DNA of 64,000 nt, taken from NCBI RefSeq assembly GCF_000143415.4, contig NW_003314271.1, positions 2,609,729-2,673,728 on the forward strand, given 5' to 3'. Shown here piece by piece: positions 1-12,489 of this stretch. A program made the position numbers and the translations under genes. The stretch's first letter is position 1. The number at the start of each line of letters is the position of its first letter. The DNA comes from Selaginella moellendorffii. Lineage: Eukaryota; Streptophyta; Lycopodiopsida; Selaginellales; Selaginellaceae. The notes under the pieces are model-generated. The model had not been told where the DNA came from and ran no database searches. It saw nothing but the letters and a program-made list of their open reading frames with translations.

Positions 1-884
1 AGGGAATAATGGATTTGATCCCAATACATAAAGTTGACATTAAATGAATGGTAATTGTGAAGATAAAGTCAAAAGTTTGACAACTAGCATCTTGAGACTC
101 ATGAAAACATAGAAATTTGAATTAAAGAAGCAAAAGAAGAGAACTTGGAGAAGGGGAAAACTATTTCTAATCTATTGTTAAATTCACCAACTCAAACCAA
201 GAAATACGAGAATAATGAATGTTTCAGGATAGAAACAACATTGAAAAAGATGCTGCAACAAATCCTAAATGCTATCAACTCCACAATTTAATCTCGTGTG
301 TGATGAGGCAAAAGGGAATTTGTTAATCATCCACCACTTCAATACAAGTTTAATGTTATGTTAGTTGAAGGAAATTGCTATGAGAAAGTAAAAACTATAG
401 GTTGATGAAGTTTGCATTCCATATCATTGCTTATTTTCAATCCATTAAGTCTAATCTTTTTTTTAAAGTTTTAAGCAACAATAGTGCCAGTGAAAATTTT
501 TGGAGATCCATAAAAAAGAATGAAACTAAAATGAGGAAGAAGAAATGACTTATTTAATTAAATAGCCTTTAATTAGACTAGATGTTTTTGTTTTGTAGAA
601 CCAGAAGTGCTACATCATTATAAAAGCTAAGGCAAGCATAAAAATAAGGATATTACTCCTAAAAGTGATCTATATTACTATAACATATACAAAGCTGGTT
701 TTTTATTTGATATCATTATGTGTTGAAAACTTTGGAAAAACACTGTCGATATATGGTCTTAAACTCTATTAGAATTGTGCCTTGCTCATGTATTAGTTGC
801 TTTAAGACTAAGGCCATTAGATGGGAACAAAGGTTTGATTACAATACCTCTAATTATCATTTTGCAATTGATTATCACAATAAA

Positions 885-1080
885 TTGTAAGCTCCTGAAT
901 TTGTACTTCCTGGGAAGTCACCCAACCTAATATTATTTAAACCTAAAAACATTTAACCTCAAGTATCCCAAAACTATTAACCCATTGAAAAACGGGGTGC
1001 ATTCTTGTTCATAGGCCCTTTCCTTTTATATTTGAACTTCATGGATCGTCTTTTGAATCGTTTTCTTTTATTGCTTACAC
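885..1080. repeat. LTR-like dispersed repeat, copy A
   Basis: This block shares its whole order of words with 17374-17560: a 'TGAATTTG-AACTTC' start, a CCAACCTAATATTA-like middle, 'AACCCATTGAAAAA', a 'GTGCATTCTTGTT' segment and a T-rich end. Length is about 190 bases. The related copy at 17.24 kb starts next to 'GATACCA', the complement of the tRNA-iMet primer-binding site. That makes the repeat a probable LTR lying in reverse orientation. Identity was judged by eye. Confidence 0.55.
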
Positions 1081-2739
1081 AAACAAAATTAATAGCAGTT
1101 GTGAGAGATGTTAGATTTAAATGAAAAAGTAAAAAATCTTTGACATTGTTATGAAGACGATGGGGGAAATATTCTTTGAAGGTTACATCACCTCACAAAA
1201 TATTAATTATGACCATTTAGAACTTCAATGCATAAGCAAATACTTAGAGCCTTGATATATAGGCAGACTTAGAGTCTTAGACAATTACTACAATTTATTA
1301 GTGCACTCTTGATCAATATTGCTAAACATGCTAGTGAAGTGCTCAACAAAGAGATTGAAATCTTAAAGAACATAATCACTTTTTTCAAAGAGCATGAAAA
1401 ACCTTAAAAGAGGCATCCTAATAAAAAGAGATCTGATAGGCCCATACAAGAAGGCAGAGTGAAATATCAACTAAGTTGTATAACAATTCAAAGTCTGACT
1501 TGGTTGAAGAAGCCATGGAATTTAGACCACATGCCATCAAACTTTACTAGCATACCAATCTTTAGCTTTAAACTAGTAAACCATTGATAAAGTCGAAAAA
1601 TTTGTTAGAGTTACAAGTGAAGTGTCATATTATATTGCTTCAACATTTTATATGACTTTTGTAGAGTATCAAGATCTAACTGGAGGTGAAGAAAAGAATC
1701 TAAAGAAGCTATAAATATTTAAGAATTAAATTGTTAAGAGCTCATCATCGAGTGAAGGGGAGATGACAAAACTATTAATAAAATATTTTTAAAAATGGAG
1801 AAAAAAAAAAGAGTTGTATCCAATATTTTGAATACAAAGTTCTCAAAACACTACTTTTATAAAGGTTCTAATTTCCAAAAACTTATATTTGGGTTTATAC
1901 TAATCCCAAATGCCCATCCATGCATATAATAAGTCTGGAATTCAAACCCTGTTAATAGAAGTTTAGGGTTCAATTTCTATCATAGCCAATAGTGGTGAAT
2001 ATACTCTTTAGTAAATATAGAAAAATTGGCAAATACATGATATCTATGAATTAAACCTAAAGATTTAGGGGGAATGAATGTTGTGGGGTGTGGTATATGA
2101 GGAGAAGTTGAATGCTTAGCAATCTACCTTGAATTACATTCTCAACAATAATGATCCCATCATGTACCTCAATTTCTTTTTGAAGACACAGATAGAAAAC
2201 ATTTCAAATGACCACTTTGAGGATGCAATTAAGAATTATATGGCTGTAGTGGTGTACTAAGAGCTATTTGACAAGCTGATCATAGTAAAAAATGCACTTA
2301 GGGAAGGCTTTAGGCACTCAATGGTGATAGAGGCATGACAATGGCCACACTAGATTGGCATGCTATAGAGGTGCTAAGCAATATTGGTATTAATGCATTG
2401 CTTCCAAGTCTTCCATGCATAGTGATCACCATGATTGATATTCTCAAGTGCTTGCGCTTTGATCAAGATTTTGTGGAGCAGTGGGAATGGATTAGGGACA
2501 TCATATAAGGTACTTAATTTCACTTGGTAGATATCTTTCTCATGTTTCTTCCTCCAAAGTTTAATTCCAAGTGGCTTATAAACTTTTATAATTATATATG
2601 TGATTCTTCAAAGTTTAGATTAGGAGAACCAATCTAGATTGTATGCAATAAGGAAAGCAAGGACTCATGAAGTTATCCCCGCTCCTTGAGATATGAATGA
2701 CAAAATAGAATTCCCTACATTCTACCAAACCAAAAAATA

Positions 2740-3070
2740 TATGGAATAACATGTAACCCCAAAACCTTTAATAGATTAAATAAAAAAGTGCACTCTTATT
2801 CATGGGTTGTTTCCCTCTATATTGAATCAATTTATCAAATTATTCTTTTTAGTTGCTTATAATTCATCATACTTTTTTATAAGTTCACATCTTATGAATG
2901 GAAGTTGAAAGTTGCAACTTTCTTAAGAGCCTCACACTTTACTCCTCAAGTCTAACTTAGCTAGACCAAACTAGACTACCAAATGTCATGGTGTGATTCC
3001 CTTAGCTAATTGATAGAATTGAACCTAAGACCTCTTTAATACCAAATATAAACTCTTGAGTTTAGTTATT
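2740..3070. repeat. LTR-like dispersed repeat, copy B with primer-site end
   Basis: 2745-2880 matches the inner half of the repeat at 885-1080 (the 'GTGCACTCTTATTCATGG' segment followed by 'TTATTCTTTTTAGTTG'). 2975-3065 matches 17319-17380, including 'TGATAGAATTGAACC', 'AAGACCTCT' and an ATACCAAATATAAACTC junction. Read on the minus strand, that junction resembles an LTR end followed by a decayed TGGTATC primer-binding site. The copy is eroded and carries no protein domain. Confidence 0.45.
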
Positions 3071-4261
3071 CTCTTTAGTTATTTACATATTAATTTAAAT
3101 ATTCTTCAATAATCATATAACCATTGTCCTCTATATTATCCTTCTTGATTTATTTACCTATTGCATTTGTCTTTTTGCTAAAAGCCTTGTGAATAGCAGC
3201 CTTTATTGATAGAATGACAAACCCACCACCTTTGTGTAGCCAAATCTTTGCTTTGTATGTAAAGTAAAAACTTCTCTTGAGGTTTGCTCTCTAGGGAAAC
3301 CCTTAACCTGTTCCATAAAGCAAGTGCAAGAAGGATTGAAGCATGTAAGAGAAGTATTAATGCAATAAAAACAAAGAGAAGAAGTTTTGCATACCAAGCA
3401 TGGCACCTCTCGAATCTTTGAATATACCAATTTATATCCCCCACCAAACTACATATAATAGGTAGTTTTGCCCCATCCTTGCTCACCCAAACGCTTGCTT
3501 TTGAATTTGTACTTTAATAGCTACTTTATCTGATAAGCAAAGTGTATCTTACAACTAGAATTTGGCTTTCAATGTATATAGAATGAAATGCTTTATTATT
3601 GTGCTTACCAAAGCAAGTTTAGAATTGCTTTCAAGCCTTTTTGGCATTGCCACTAATCCCACCTCACTCTACATGATTGAGTCCTTGTAACTTACCTGTG
3701 GTTAATACTGCAGGAAGGAGAAGAGAAATGGTTACTATAATCTGATTTCATAAACTTAGTGAACTCATCATAACACCATCATCAATATAAGGAGTAGTTC
3801 CTATAACATCATGTCCCAAATTCCCAAACCCTTGTCCCAACTACCAACTCTTTGCCTCAGCCTTTTCATAGGTGGGAATGTGAGCATTTGTGAGAGCTCA
3901 TATGATACGAGCCCATCAAAGTTAAATTGGAGTTGGCAAATTGAATGGCTATGATGGAGTTTTATGCCTTATGCATTGATGGGGCCATTGGAATGGCATC
4001 TAGATAAAGAATATCCTTAGTAGATTCCACCCCACATGGAAAAAGTAAAGACCTATGGGCAAGCACATGGCTTTTTGACACACGTTAAAACAACTGCATC
4101 TACAAATTGCACGCCATAACAGTACAATGGAATGTGCTTTAGAATGAACCTGATGTCAGGACTAAGAAGAAAAGTGAGTTGGAACAACGTTGGAGTGAAA
4201 CTTGAATGCTTAAACAATGGAGCCGTTGGATTGTGAGGTGATTAACTAAGAAGTCTGACTA

Positions 4262-5130
4262 AAGTTGACTAAACATTCAAGCCTTCTAACGCCAAAATGC
4301 CCCCAAAACAAACATTCAGTTTCATTCCACCCGTCATATCAGGACTTAGCAAGATCTTTGTTCACATTACTATGGAACCCCCTGTTTTCCTCCACATCGT
4401 ACCCAACCAGTCAATCATCCCCGAGACCGTTCTTCTTCTTTGCTCGCAGCTCTCCCTGGGCTTGCAGAAAGCCCCACACCCGGCACAAGCAGTCACCCCA
4501 TAGGCATGATCCAACACAAGCTCTCCTCTAGCTGATAGAGTCCATTGCCCACGAGAAGCGTGATCCTTCCTCCACCACACACGAGGCCCCGAAAGTCATC
4601 GAATGAATGATCCATATCGATCTCCCTCTCAGTCCCAAAGCAGGACTCGTATCTCTTTGGAAGTGGAACCTCCTTCCAAGCACTGGCCTCCACCTCCAGG
4701 CTCATCAACCGGGCATCATTGTTGCCAAGTTTCTCCATGAAATATGTCACCCCGTGTGGTATTGGTTTGTCTTTGATTCGTTCATAGTCTCCGGCTGATA
4801 ACGACGATCTTGAGGAGCTCGTTGGTTCTTTCGTCCACCAGCATGGAGATGATCGAAGTCCTGCAAGCTTTGCTTGGCGACCTGGGAATGCTCCGGTTCC
4901 ATCCGCTCACTGGATGAGATCGAGCTTGCTGTTGGTTCCCATGCGCACCAGCCACTGCGAATAATCCACCACATACCTCCGCGTGAGGAAATTCGCGGGC
5001 AGTTTGAATTGAACCTGTGCCAGGAGCCCAGCCGGGGAAAGCACGTCTGCCCTCCCCCACCATCAAAAACCAGCGCTCGCGCTTCATCGCCCATGCACCG
5101 GAAGAGATCCAGAGAGCGCCAGCCATGCCA
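4262..5130 (-). pseudogene. Decayed F-box/kelch-like gene fragment
   Basis: Minus-strand reading gives protein-like blocks split over several frames. 5126-4782 contains a block ending SMLVDERTNELLKIVV, typical of the variable central part of plant F-box/kelch proteins. 4750-4493 continues in another frame with DARLMSLEVEASAWKEVPLP, then FDDFRGLVCGGGRI, a kelch-like repeat phrase. A third frame (4580-4362) continues towards the 3' end. Frames change at least twice without convincing introns, and stops interrupt the best path. I see no F-box helix at the N-terminus. The base composition is more GC-rich than the surrounding DNA, as expected for a former gene. Family assignment is from general resemblance only; it may be another beta-propeller family. 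Confidence 0.4.
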
Positions 5131-5265
5131 AGATCAAAGAACCTAGATTAAAAATCTTTCATATAAAGGCTTGGCAAATTAGTTAATTTTGTTTCATTTG
5201 TTGCCTAGCAAGTATTTAAAATAGAAAATACGCTGAACAGTAATAGCCAACAAATATTACACAGA

Positions 5266-6276
5266 TCAAAGCAGTGGTGTGCTTCCATACACCCTGTCAT
5301 TAAATAGCTTCATGACAGACTCTGCGGAGTCCACAGAAAGATCAGTTGTCTCCATTATAGACTCCCGGCTCGACCTTGAAATGGCTTCCAAAGATCCCAC
5401 TCCCTGCACAAGCTGAGATGCAGTAGCTAGAAAGAAACCTTATGGTCCAAGCACTCACTGAATGGGCGTCATGGAGCTCCAACTTTGGAATAGAGGAGAC
5501 ACATGCCATCCGCGCATCCTCGGACTGAACAAACTGCTTTCTCTGCAGAAAAGTGTGGGAAAAAGAAACACAAAAATAAATCCTATCAAAGCACCTCGAG
5601 ATCAACCATTCCAGTGATGCCTTGGCGCTTGCATTCTGCTCAAACGATGTTAGAGCAAGAAGCAAAGGATGGGATTGACACCACCTGCGTGAACAAAAGC
5701 AATCCGGATCATTTTCTCCAGCGCCATATGCTTGCTCGGTACCGGAATAAAAGCTGGTTTGTCACCATCGAAACCAAGGCTGGAAAAGAGCAAAAGTTAA
5801 AAAACACAGTTGTAAATAGTAGCAGGCCACCTGAAGTAGAACTCCGAAAACACGCTGTAGTCAGACTCGGACGAGAGTGTGACGATGACATAGGAATTCT
5901 GGAAAGTCCCTCTCATCTTTAGAATCCTGCGTAGATACATAAAAGTCAAATCCTAGACGAGGCAAAGCTCGGACAGATCACCTTTCGGCCTCGCATGCAA
6001 GCTCCTTGTGAACATCGTCCACCACGACAAAAGCGATGGACACTCCTGCGTTGCTGAGAATAAAGTCCTAGAGCCATCCAGCCAAAGTATGAAATAAGCT
6101 AGACTACAAGACAAAGAAGACTAAAAGAACACGCAAGGAAATAGAGATGGAACCGGAGCTATGGCAGAGAATCTGAGACGATAGGAGGCCGCCTGGAGCA
6201 GCGCGCTAAGCGTGGACACGGCGTCTTGCGGGTGTGACTGGCGCCAGAGCTCGCTGCAAATGCAAACTCCCGCCAT
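5266..6276 (-). CDS. PTD: PTD/SPO16-like meiotic crossover protein
   Basis: Seven exons (6276-6154, 6067-5982, 5926-5831, 5779-5685, 5635-5595, 5542-5459, 5412-5266) give 223 aa; an in-frame ATG at 6318 would add 14. Phases agree at every junction. Residues about 35-130 resemble SPO16 (the catalytically dead XPF/ERCC1-like fold): VSIAFVVVDDVHKE, then FQNSYVIVTLSSE, then PAFIPVPSKHMALEKMIRIA. Residues about 150-205 form a helix-hairpin-helix region of the XPF/ERCC1 type (ACVSSIPKLELHDAHSLVQG, then GSLEAI, then ENTDLS-like METTDLS). That architecture matches plant PARTING DANCERS, which in Arabidopsis works with SHOC1 in the ZMM pathway to stabilise class I crossover intermediates. Nuclear location is inferred. 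The first exon is the least certain. A telo-box AAACCCTAG lies at 6379-6387 upstream. Confidence 0.75.
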
Positions 6277-6378
6277 GGAAAGATTTGAAGGCGAGACGAG
6301 CTCGCTCGATCGAAGCAAGGAATCACTCAGCGATCCCCACGATGGCCTGCGAGGCCCTGCAAATCGCGATCATCCATT

Positions 6379-6387
6379 AAACCCTAG
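6379..6387. promoter_or_regulatory. Telo-box upstream of PTD
   Basis: AAACCCTAG lies about 100 bases upstream of the PTD start codon. Telo-boxes are frequent in 5' regions of plant genes active in dividing cells. Function here is inferred from position only. Confidence 0.35.
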
Positions 6388-7550
6388 AAACCCCACATTA
6401 CATTACACAAGAAAATCACCGTCAAACCAAAAGGGCAAAGGCTCGTATTTTGAGAGACTTAAAATGTGGTTGGAAGTTTGCTCGTCATGCAATAAACTGC
6501 TGGAGGAGGAAGTTTTCGGTCCTTTTCACTATGATGCGAGAAAGAAGAAGAGCCTTTTGGCAGTGGTGGCAGCCAAATCCTGCCTATGTTTCCTATGCCT
6601 TGTTTGCTGGCTCTCGCTTTTGTCATTGGACCTCTTTTCCATTTTCTATAAATTCCTTGTAGGCCCTCTGGTGTTCTTGTGACGCTTCAACTGCGGCTAC
6701 GACTCTTCAACGAGCGGAAGGAGTTGAATGGAATAAACTGGCAGGAGAGAAAGGAGAGGAGAGGAGTGACGATTCTTCAATATTTTTCCAGTTGAGCACC
6801 GACGAACAGGAATGGTTGGTTGCTGATAGAAATAGAGAAAGGATGTGTTCGCTTTGCTACCAAAGGCTATATGGCAACACCCAGACAAACACACACTAGA
6901 ACAAGTCAGGCCATGCATAGAAAACGTTTGAGCCGGGAGAGCCTCCAAGCCCGAAAGTGGTCCCGGAGAAGAGGGTGCACGAATGTATGGCTATGGAGGA
7001 CGCTTCGTAGATAGATGGGGTGGAATGGAACCTTTCACGCGATGGGTCGATAGAACCTTTGCCCGTATGGCCTGGATGGATCGCTCTACATGCTTGCCAA
7101 CGAAAAAGCTCTTTTTTACTTTGGCTGTAGAAAAAGGTGGGCGAGTGATCAGTGAGGAATGAATCTGGAGGGGTAAATGGTCGATCCCAGGAAGATTTTT
7201 GGGTGGTGGTGGTGGACAAATTAGATTCTCCAACGCATATGATGCTCGTGATGATTCAAAGTGTGTCCTCTCTAGTGAGGAGCAGTGCTTGTTTCTTACA
7301 GGTCAACACCCCACCTCTGCAGTAAAAATCACGCGACCTTTAGCCTTTGGGGAAAAAAAGAGGAAAAAGCAAAAAGAAAACGATTTCCTTTTTTAAGAAC
7401 AACAATCTCAATCTCAGCAGTGCATGATCTTCTTCTACACCAGCACGAACACGAAAGAATTATATTGACATCATAAGAGAAATTTTTGTTTCTACCTGTT
7501 TAGATAAATCATTACTCCATCCATCCATCGATCGATCAATCGATCTCGAA

Positions 7551-7559
7551 AAAATATCT
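7551..7559 (+). promoter_or_regulatory. Evening-element-like motif
   Basis: Exact AAAATATCT, the plant evening element bound by REVEILLE/CCA1-type MYB factors. It sits about 490 bases upstream of the TATA box of the P450 gene. A nine-base match can occur by chance in AT-rich DNA. Confidence 0.3.
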
Positions 7560-8040
7560 AACACCCCAGGCCCTTGGGTGTTTTGGATGGAGATGGATGC
7601 GCGTGGAGCAGCGTTTGGTGGCGCTCCTCTCACTCAGTCTTTTGTGGCAGGCAGGGGCTATTTATGAAGAAGCAGTCCTTATGAGCTGTGAAAGCTCTGG
7701 CTTCTCTCGTCCCCTTCTAGCAAAACAAACACACACACACACACACTCTTGACATAGAACAAACACTCCCCTTTCTTTTTTGTCCATGCCCTTGTAAATG
7801 CTGCCCCTTCTCGCCTTCGTACACGTTTTCCTTCCAAAGTTGATCACTCATTCATTCTCCTTTGGATCCATTCATTCTAAATTCCGCCTCTCTATACCTT
7901 GTAGAGTTTCCCGAGTTTCTTATTTCTACGCTTATAATTCGCGGTTTATCCTTTTCTTTTGCCTAATTTTCCATATTTTTGGGATTAAATATTTGTTGCT
8001 GTTTCACTTGAGTGACTTTCCTAATCAGGAACTGAGCACA

Positions 8041-8048
8041 TATAAAAG
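8041..8048 (+). promoter_or_regulatory. TATA box of the P450 gene
   Basis: TATAAAAG lies about 418 bases before the chosen start codon, followed by pyrimidine-rich, leader-like sequence. This implies transcription start near 8070 and a 5' leader of nearly 400 bases, unless a leader intron exists. Confidence 0.5.
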
Positions 8049-8458
8049 CCGCAGTAGTTTCTCTCCATATATAAGTGCGGCAGTTTGTAGTACTCTCGAG
8101 TACTCGCTTAATGGTTTTGCTCTGCTAGATCTGACTACTCTCCCTTCACTCTCTCCGTTTTCTCGATCCTCTCGAGGGAAAAGGTTGCATTGATTCCACC
8201 ATTCTCGTGCGCTAGAAATTCTCCGCACCCCTCTCTTCTCCCGGTAGTACACAGCGCATCAAATCCCTCTCTTTCCAGATCTTGAACGACATATGATTGC
8301 CCAAAGTTTGATCTTGTCCTGGATGACTTACCTTTCCTGGCTGGCTCTCACTCCACCAAGTCACTAGATGATCACCATCATTGATCCTGGCTCCTTGCAA
8401 ACCGCGAAGAACACACTTTAGTGGAAAGAAAGAGAAAGAATCTATGTACGATCGGCCC

Positions 8459-10428
8459 ATGGATCCGCTCCAGCTGCTGCCACTTCTCCTCGTCGTCATC
8501 GCTGCGGCTGCGGCCGCCTTGTCCTGGGGAGCAAAAAAAGCGGCGGAGTTTTTGTGGCGGCCAGTCCATCTGAGACGGCTGCTGCGGATGCAGGGGCTGG
8601 AGGGTCCTCGTCCCAAATTCCTTGTAGGAAACATGGACGAGATCACGAGGATGAAGGAGACAGCCTTCCACCAGCCCATGGAAATTGGGGACCATAATCT
8701 CCTCCAGAGAATCTGCCCATACTACTTGGAGTGGTCCAAGCTCTACGGTAAGTTTGCACCTCGGTCATGATTCATGATACTCCTCCAATTCTTCTTTCTT
8801 CTCTCTTTTTGTTTTGTGCTTGTAGTGATTTTTCTATTCCTGCAGGACGAACATTTGTGTTTTGGTGGGGGACGGAGCCCAGAATCACGGTGACAAGGCC
8901 CGACATGATCAAGGAGATACTGTACTCAAAAGCAGCACACTTTGGAAAATCAGCGCTGCAGCGAAAAGGTGGAGCCGTGCTGCTGGGCAATGGCCTGATC
9001 ATGGCGAACGGCAGCGACTGGGCTCATCGCCGCGCCATCGTCTGCCGCGCTTTCAAGATGGACAAGATCAAGGTATCATCGAGATTGCTAAGTTCGTAGT
9101 TCTTCTCTCGCGCGTTTTTTCCTTTCGAAACTTCTTTCCAAAGTTACCAAGGTAGAAGAACGATTGAAAGATTTGGATCGCAGGAAATGGTACCCTCTAT
9201 GCTGGAGAGCACCAAGAATCTCATCCGGAGATGGGATGCTCACTTGGAGCTCAACGGGGGAGCTCCCTGCGAGGTGGATGCTTATCGCGACCTGGCTGTT
9301 GTCACAGCCGATATCATCGCTACCACGGCGTTTGGGAGCAGCTATTCGGATGGGATCAAGCTCTTCCACACATTGACATCCATCCAGAAGCTGTTTGTTC
9401 AATCCAATAAGTATCTGTGGCTCCCAGGAAGCAGGTACTATACAATACTTTTACATACTCTTTCTTTTTCTTTTTCCTCTTTCTTTCCTTCCTTTTCCTA
9501 CGTGCGTTTTACGTAGATTCAATGCTTTTCTTACCAGGCTTCTCCCGACGAGAACGAACAGAAAGATCCGCAAGCTCCAGAGGGAGATGCAAGCTTTGCT
9601 CCAGGATCTCATCAAGGCTCGCCTCTCGAGCCCGTCACTGGGCACCGATCTACTGGCTTTGATGCTCTCTGCAGTCGAGGAGGATCCCGGCAATAAGGTG
9701 CAATCATCCAAGTTCAAGTTCACAATCCAGCAGCTGATCGAGGAGTGCCAGACTTTTTTCTTCGTCGGGCACGAGACGACGCTGATGCTTGTGACTTGGG
9801 CAATGATGCTGCTGTGCTTGCACCCGGAGTGGCAAGACCTCGCCCGCAAGGAGGCGAGACAAGTTCTCCAAGAGTCAAATAGAGTAGTGAACGCGGATAC
9901 GCTCGCAAAACTGAAAACGGTACGTATACCTAGTCTAAAGAACTCTCCATATCATATCCCCACCAAAATGTTCACATGATTGTTGATAATTGCCATGACC
10001 AGGTGGGGATGATCATCAATGAAACGCTGCGACTGTATCCTCCAGCCCCGAATCTAGTCCGAGCAGCACTCCAAGACACTTGCGTGGGCGATCTCTACGT
10101 CCCCAAAGGCACCACCTTTTGGATCCCCATTCTGGCCCTTCACCAGGACAAGCACCTCTGGGGCGAAGATGCTCACGAGTTCCGGCCACAGCGGTTCAGC
10201 CAGGGCGTATCCAGGGCTTGCAAAACATACGATTTCCTCCCCTTCTCTTCAGGACCCAGGATATGTGTGGGCCAGTCCTTCGCAATTATGGAGGCCAAGC
10301 TTATTTTAGCCATGATTCTCCAGCATTATCACTTGGGTCTCTCGCCCCGCTACAAACACTCGCCGGTTTCTTCCGTCACCCTCAAGCCAGGGTTGGGAAT
10401 GCAGCTCATGATCAAGCGCTGTGACTAA
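8459..10428 (+). CDS. Cytochrome P450, CYP72 clan
   Basis: Five exons (8459-8747, 8846-9072, 9184-9434, 9538-9919, 10003-10428) give 524 aa, normal for a plant microsomal P450. An N-terminal hydrophobic anchor (residues about 5-25) is followed by GLEGPRPKFLVGN, the hinge region. The C-helix has WAHRR. The I-helix oxygen-binding motif is VGHETT. The K-helix has ETLRLYPP (ExxR). The PERF-like motif is FRPQRF and the heme loop FSSGPRICVG carries the cysteine ligand. All catalytic landmarks are intact. Overall wording is nearest to CYP735A, CYP709 and CYP715 of the CYP72 clan. CYP735A hydroxylates cytokinins, but the substrate here cannot be assigned. Another in-frame ATG lies at 8444. The protein is expected on the ER membrane facing the cytosol. 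Confidence 0.9.
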
Positions 10429-12489
10429 CTTGTTTAGATTTTTCTTTCTGCTTTGAAAATCTGTAGACTATGATGAAGACTATGACTACACTGTATGGTC
10501 CACGGACGAGAACATAAGAAGCCAAGGAGAACAAAATCTTTGGTCACAAATGATCAACAACAACCTTTTATTCGTAAGGAAAAAAATAATAAAAGGATAA
10601 AATCAAAGAACTTACAAACTATGAGTATATGTTATAGGTGTATGACAAAAAAGGCAGCAAGTACTTTTCTTCATGAAATTTCTTAAGTTACTTTATTATT
10701 AAAAATGATATTCATTCTAACGTAGTCTTAGACCATATCAACATAAGATGCCCTTTAGAAAATATATATATAAATTATAAATAGAAGATTAATCTTAATG
10801 AATAACAATCATTAGATAGTAGAATAAAGCAAATATCAAGGTACATTAGCTATGTTTTTATTGGAGGTCAAACATCTCCAACATTTCGATATTCCATTTC
10901 TATATTCTATACACTTATATTGGTGGAGGTGAAAAGCAACTTTGATTGTCCCTGCAAGTGTTTAGATTTGGGATTCTACTTTAGATCTAGCTTTTGCATT
11001 GTTTAGATTTCCTTTTTCTTATAGCTTTTTCAATTTCTTTTTTTTTTGCTTTTATCCTTTTCATTGAGTAGCAACTTCCTCCTCCTTTGACTCTGGAGCA
11101 ACAATTGGTGCAATTGCTTAATACTATGCAATTGCAATTGAATAATTAAACTTAGTTGATGGTGGTATTCATGTCGCATGGTACAACTCTTTCTGCTCTT
11201 GTTGTCAATCCTTGAGTCCAGTTAAAGTTCTTTCGTGGAAATCTTGGGATGATGTGTACCATTAGTTCAATTACTTCACGGTAATTACTATATATCATTC
11301 TTGGGATGATGTTTGGCGTTTGCCACATGTCTCTAAGGGATGGCATTGCAACAGTACAGTGGTTTGGGTGCAGCCAGTCATGAGGATTGAAGCATTCTCC
11401 TAAACATCTTTAAACATGCATTTGGATATGCTGACAATTGTGATAATGCCTTTCAAAAATTGTATCATCTCCATTAAAAACCATTTAAGTTCATGATACA
11501 ATTTGGCATTCATATCTAAAGTCTCTTACTTTATGTAAAGCCTAATATGTTGGAATAGATCAAGTTGGGAATGTTGTAATTAGCACTTTGTTAAGATCTT
11601 ATAAAACTTGTGCATACACTTGCTCTAGCCACTTTTGACAATGTTCTTCATTAATCACAATTTTATGAGATATTGCCTTTTTCACTTTTCGTTACATGTC
11701 TTTTAGCTCCACTTTCTGTGGGAAATGGTTCTATTCCAATAGAAGTTGATGCTACTGCTGCCCGAATTCAAGGACAAAAGTGATTTTTCGGATTGGCAAC
11801 CTCTATTTCCTTGGTAAAGATTTTGGCATCAACAATGTCCTATTAGTATTACTGTAGTGGAAGATTTAGACATTAAGATGTTTCTAGGAAATGAAGAGTC
11901 ATACAAGTAATGAAGGGTCTTTGTGCAAATATATCAGTTCCATCTTTCCTCGAGGAGTATTATCAAAGGGTTCACTTGGTAGTAGTTCATCTAGTGTTTA
12001 CTTTCCAAGTTCATTTTTATAGCAAAAGGTCTTTTATTATTCTCTCTATGTTGGTTGATATAGGTTTAAATTTATCTTCTATTGCTATATGTTACCATCT
12101 ATATTTGTGTCATGTGGCAGAGCTAGTTTTCATTTTGTATGACAACAGCCATACACATACATGTGCATAGGATAATATAGACTTAATTGTATATGTAAGC
12201 AATTTCAAACTTGAGTTGCAATCATTGCAAGTGGTGCCAAATCAAGCTTTTGACCTCATCTTTAGTATAAATTAATTGCGGCACAATCATGCCAAATGTG
12301 ACTTTGAGGCATCTCCCCCTTATCTCATACTTCCTTATATTGTTTTCATTCCTCTCACTTTTATTCCTCTTAGTCATGTTACTTTTACCTTTATTTCCAT
12401 CACTTTTGTCTCTCCATTACTTATTCCTTTGTTTCTTCTTCCCATCCCTCTAACAGTCTTTCTATTATAATGGTTGACCGGCTTATGAA

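Larger units (their letters stand above)
1..4250. other. AT-rich gene-free stretch with retroelement debris
   Basis: About 4 kb of AT-rich sequence with stop codons in all frames and no exon-like GC-rich blocks. It holds copies of a dispersed LTR-like repeat near 885-1080 and 2745-3070 (annotated separately). No intact retroelement protein domain could be read. Nothing here supports a functional gene. Confidence 0.6.
6390..8440. other. Intergenic region and P450 upstream sequence
   Basis: Two kilobases between the divergent PTD and P450 genes. Open frames exist but none has family resemblance or exon-intron structure. It contains a CA run (about 7730-7746), CCAT/CGAT repeats near 7518-7545, an evening-element-like site at 7551 and a TATA box at 8041. 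Confidence 0.5.

Noticed and set aside
3178-3486. 102-codon minus-strand frame in the AT-rich left part
   Set aside because: Hydrophobic residues come from T-rich sequence; no homologous wording and overlapping frames are equally open.
6212-6682. 156-codon plus-strand frame downstream of PTD
   Set aside because: Overlaps PTD exon 1 in antisense and the rest has no family resemblance; the hydrophobic end is T-rich non-coding sequence.
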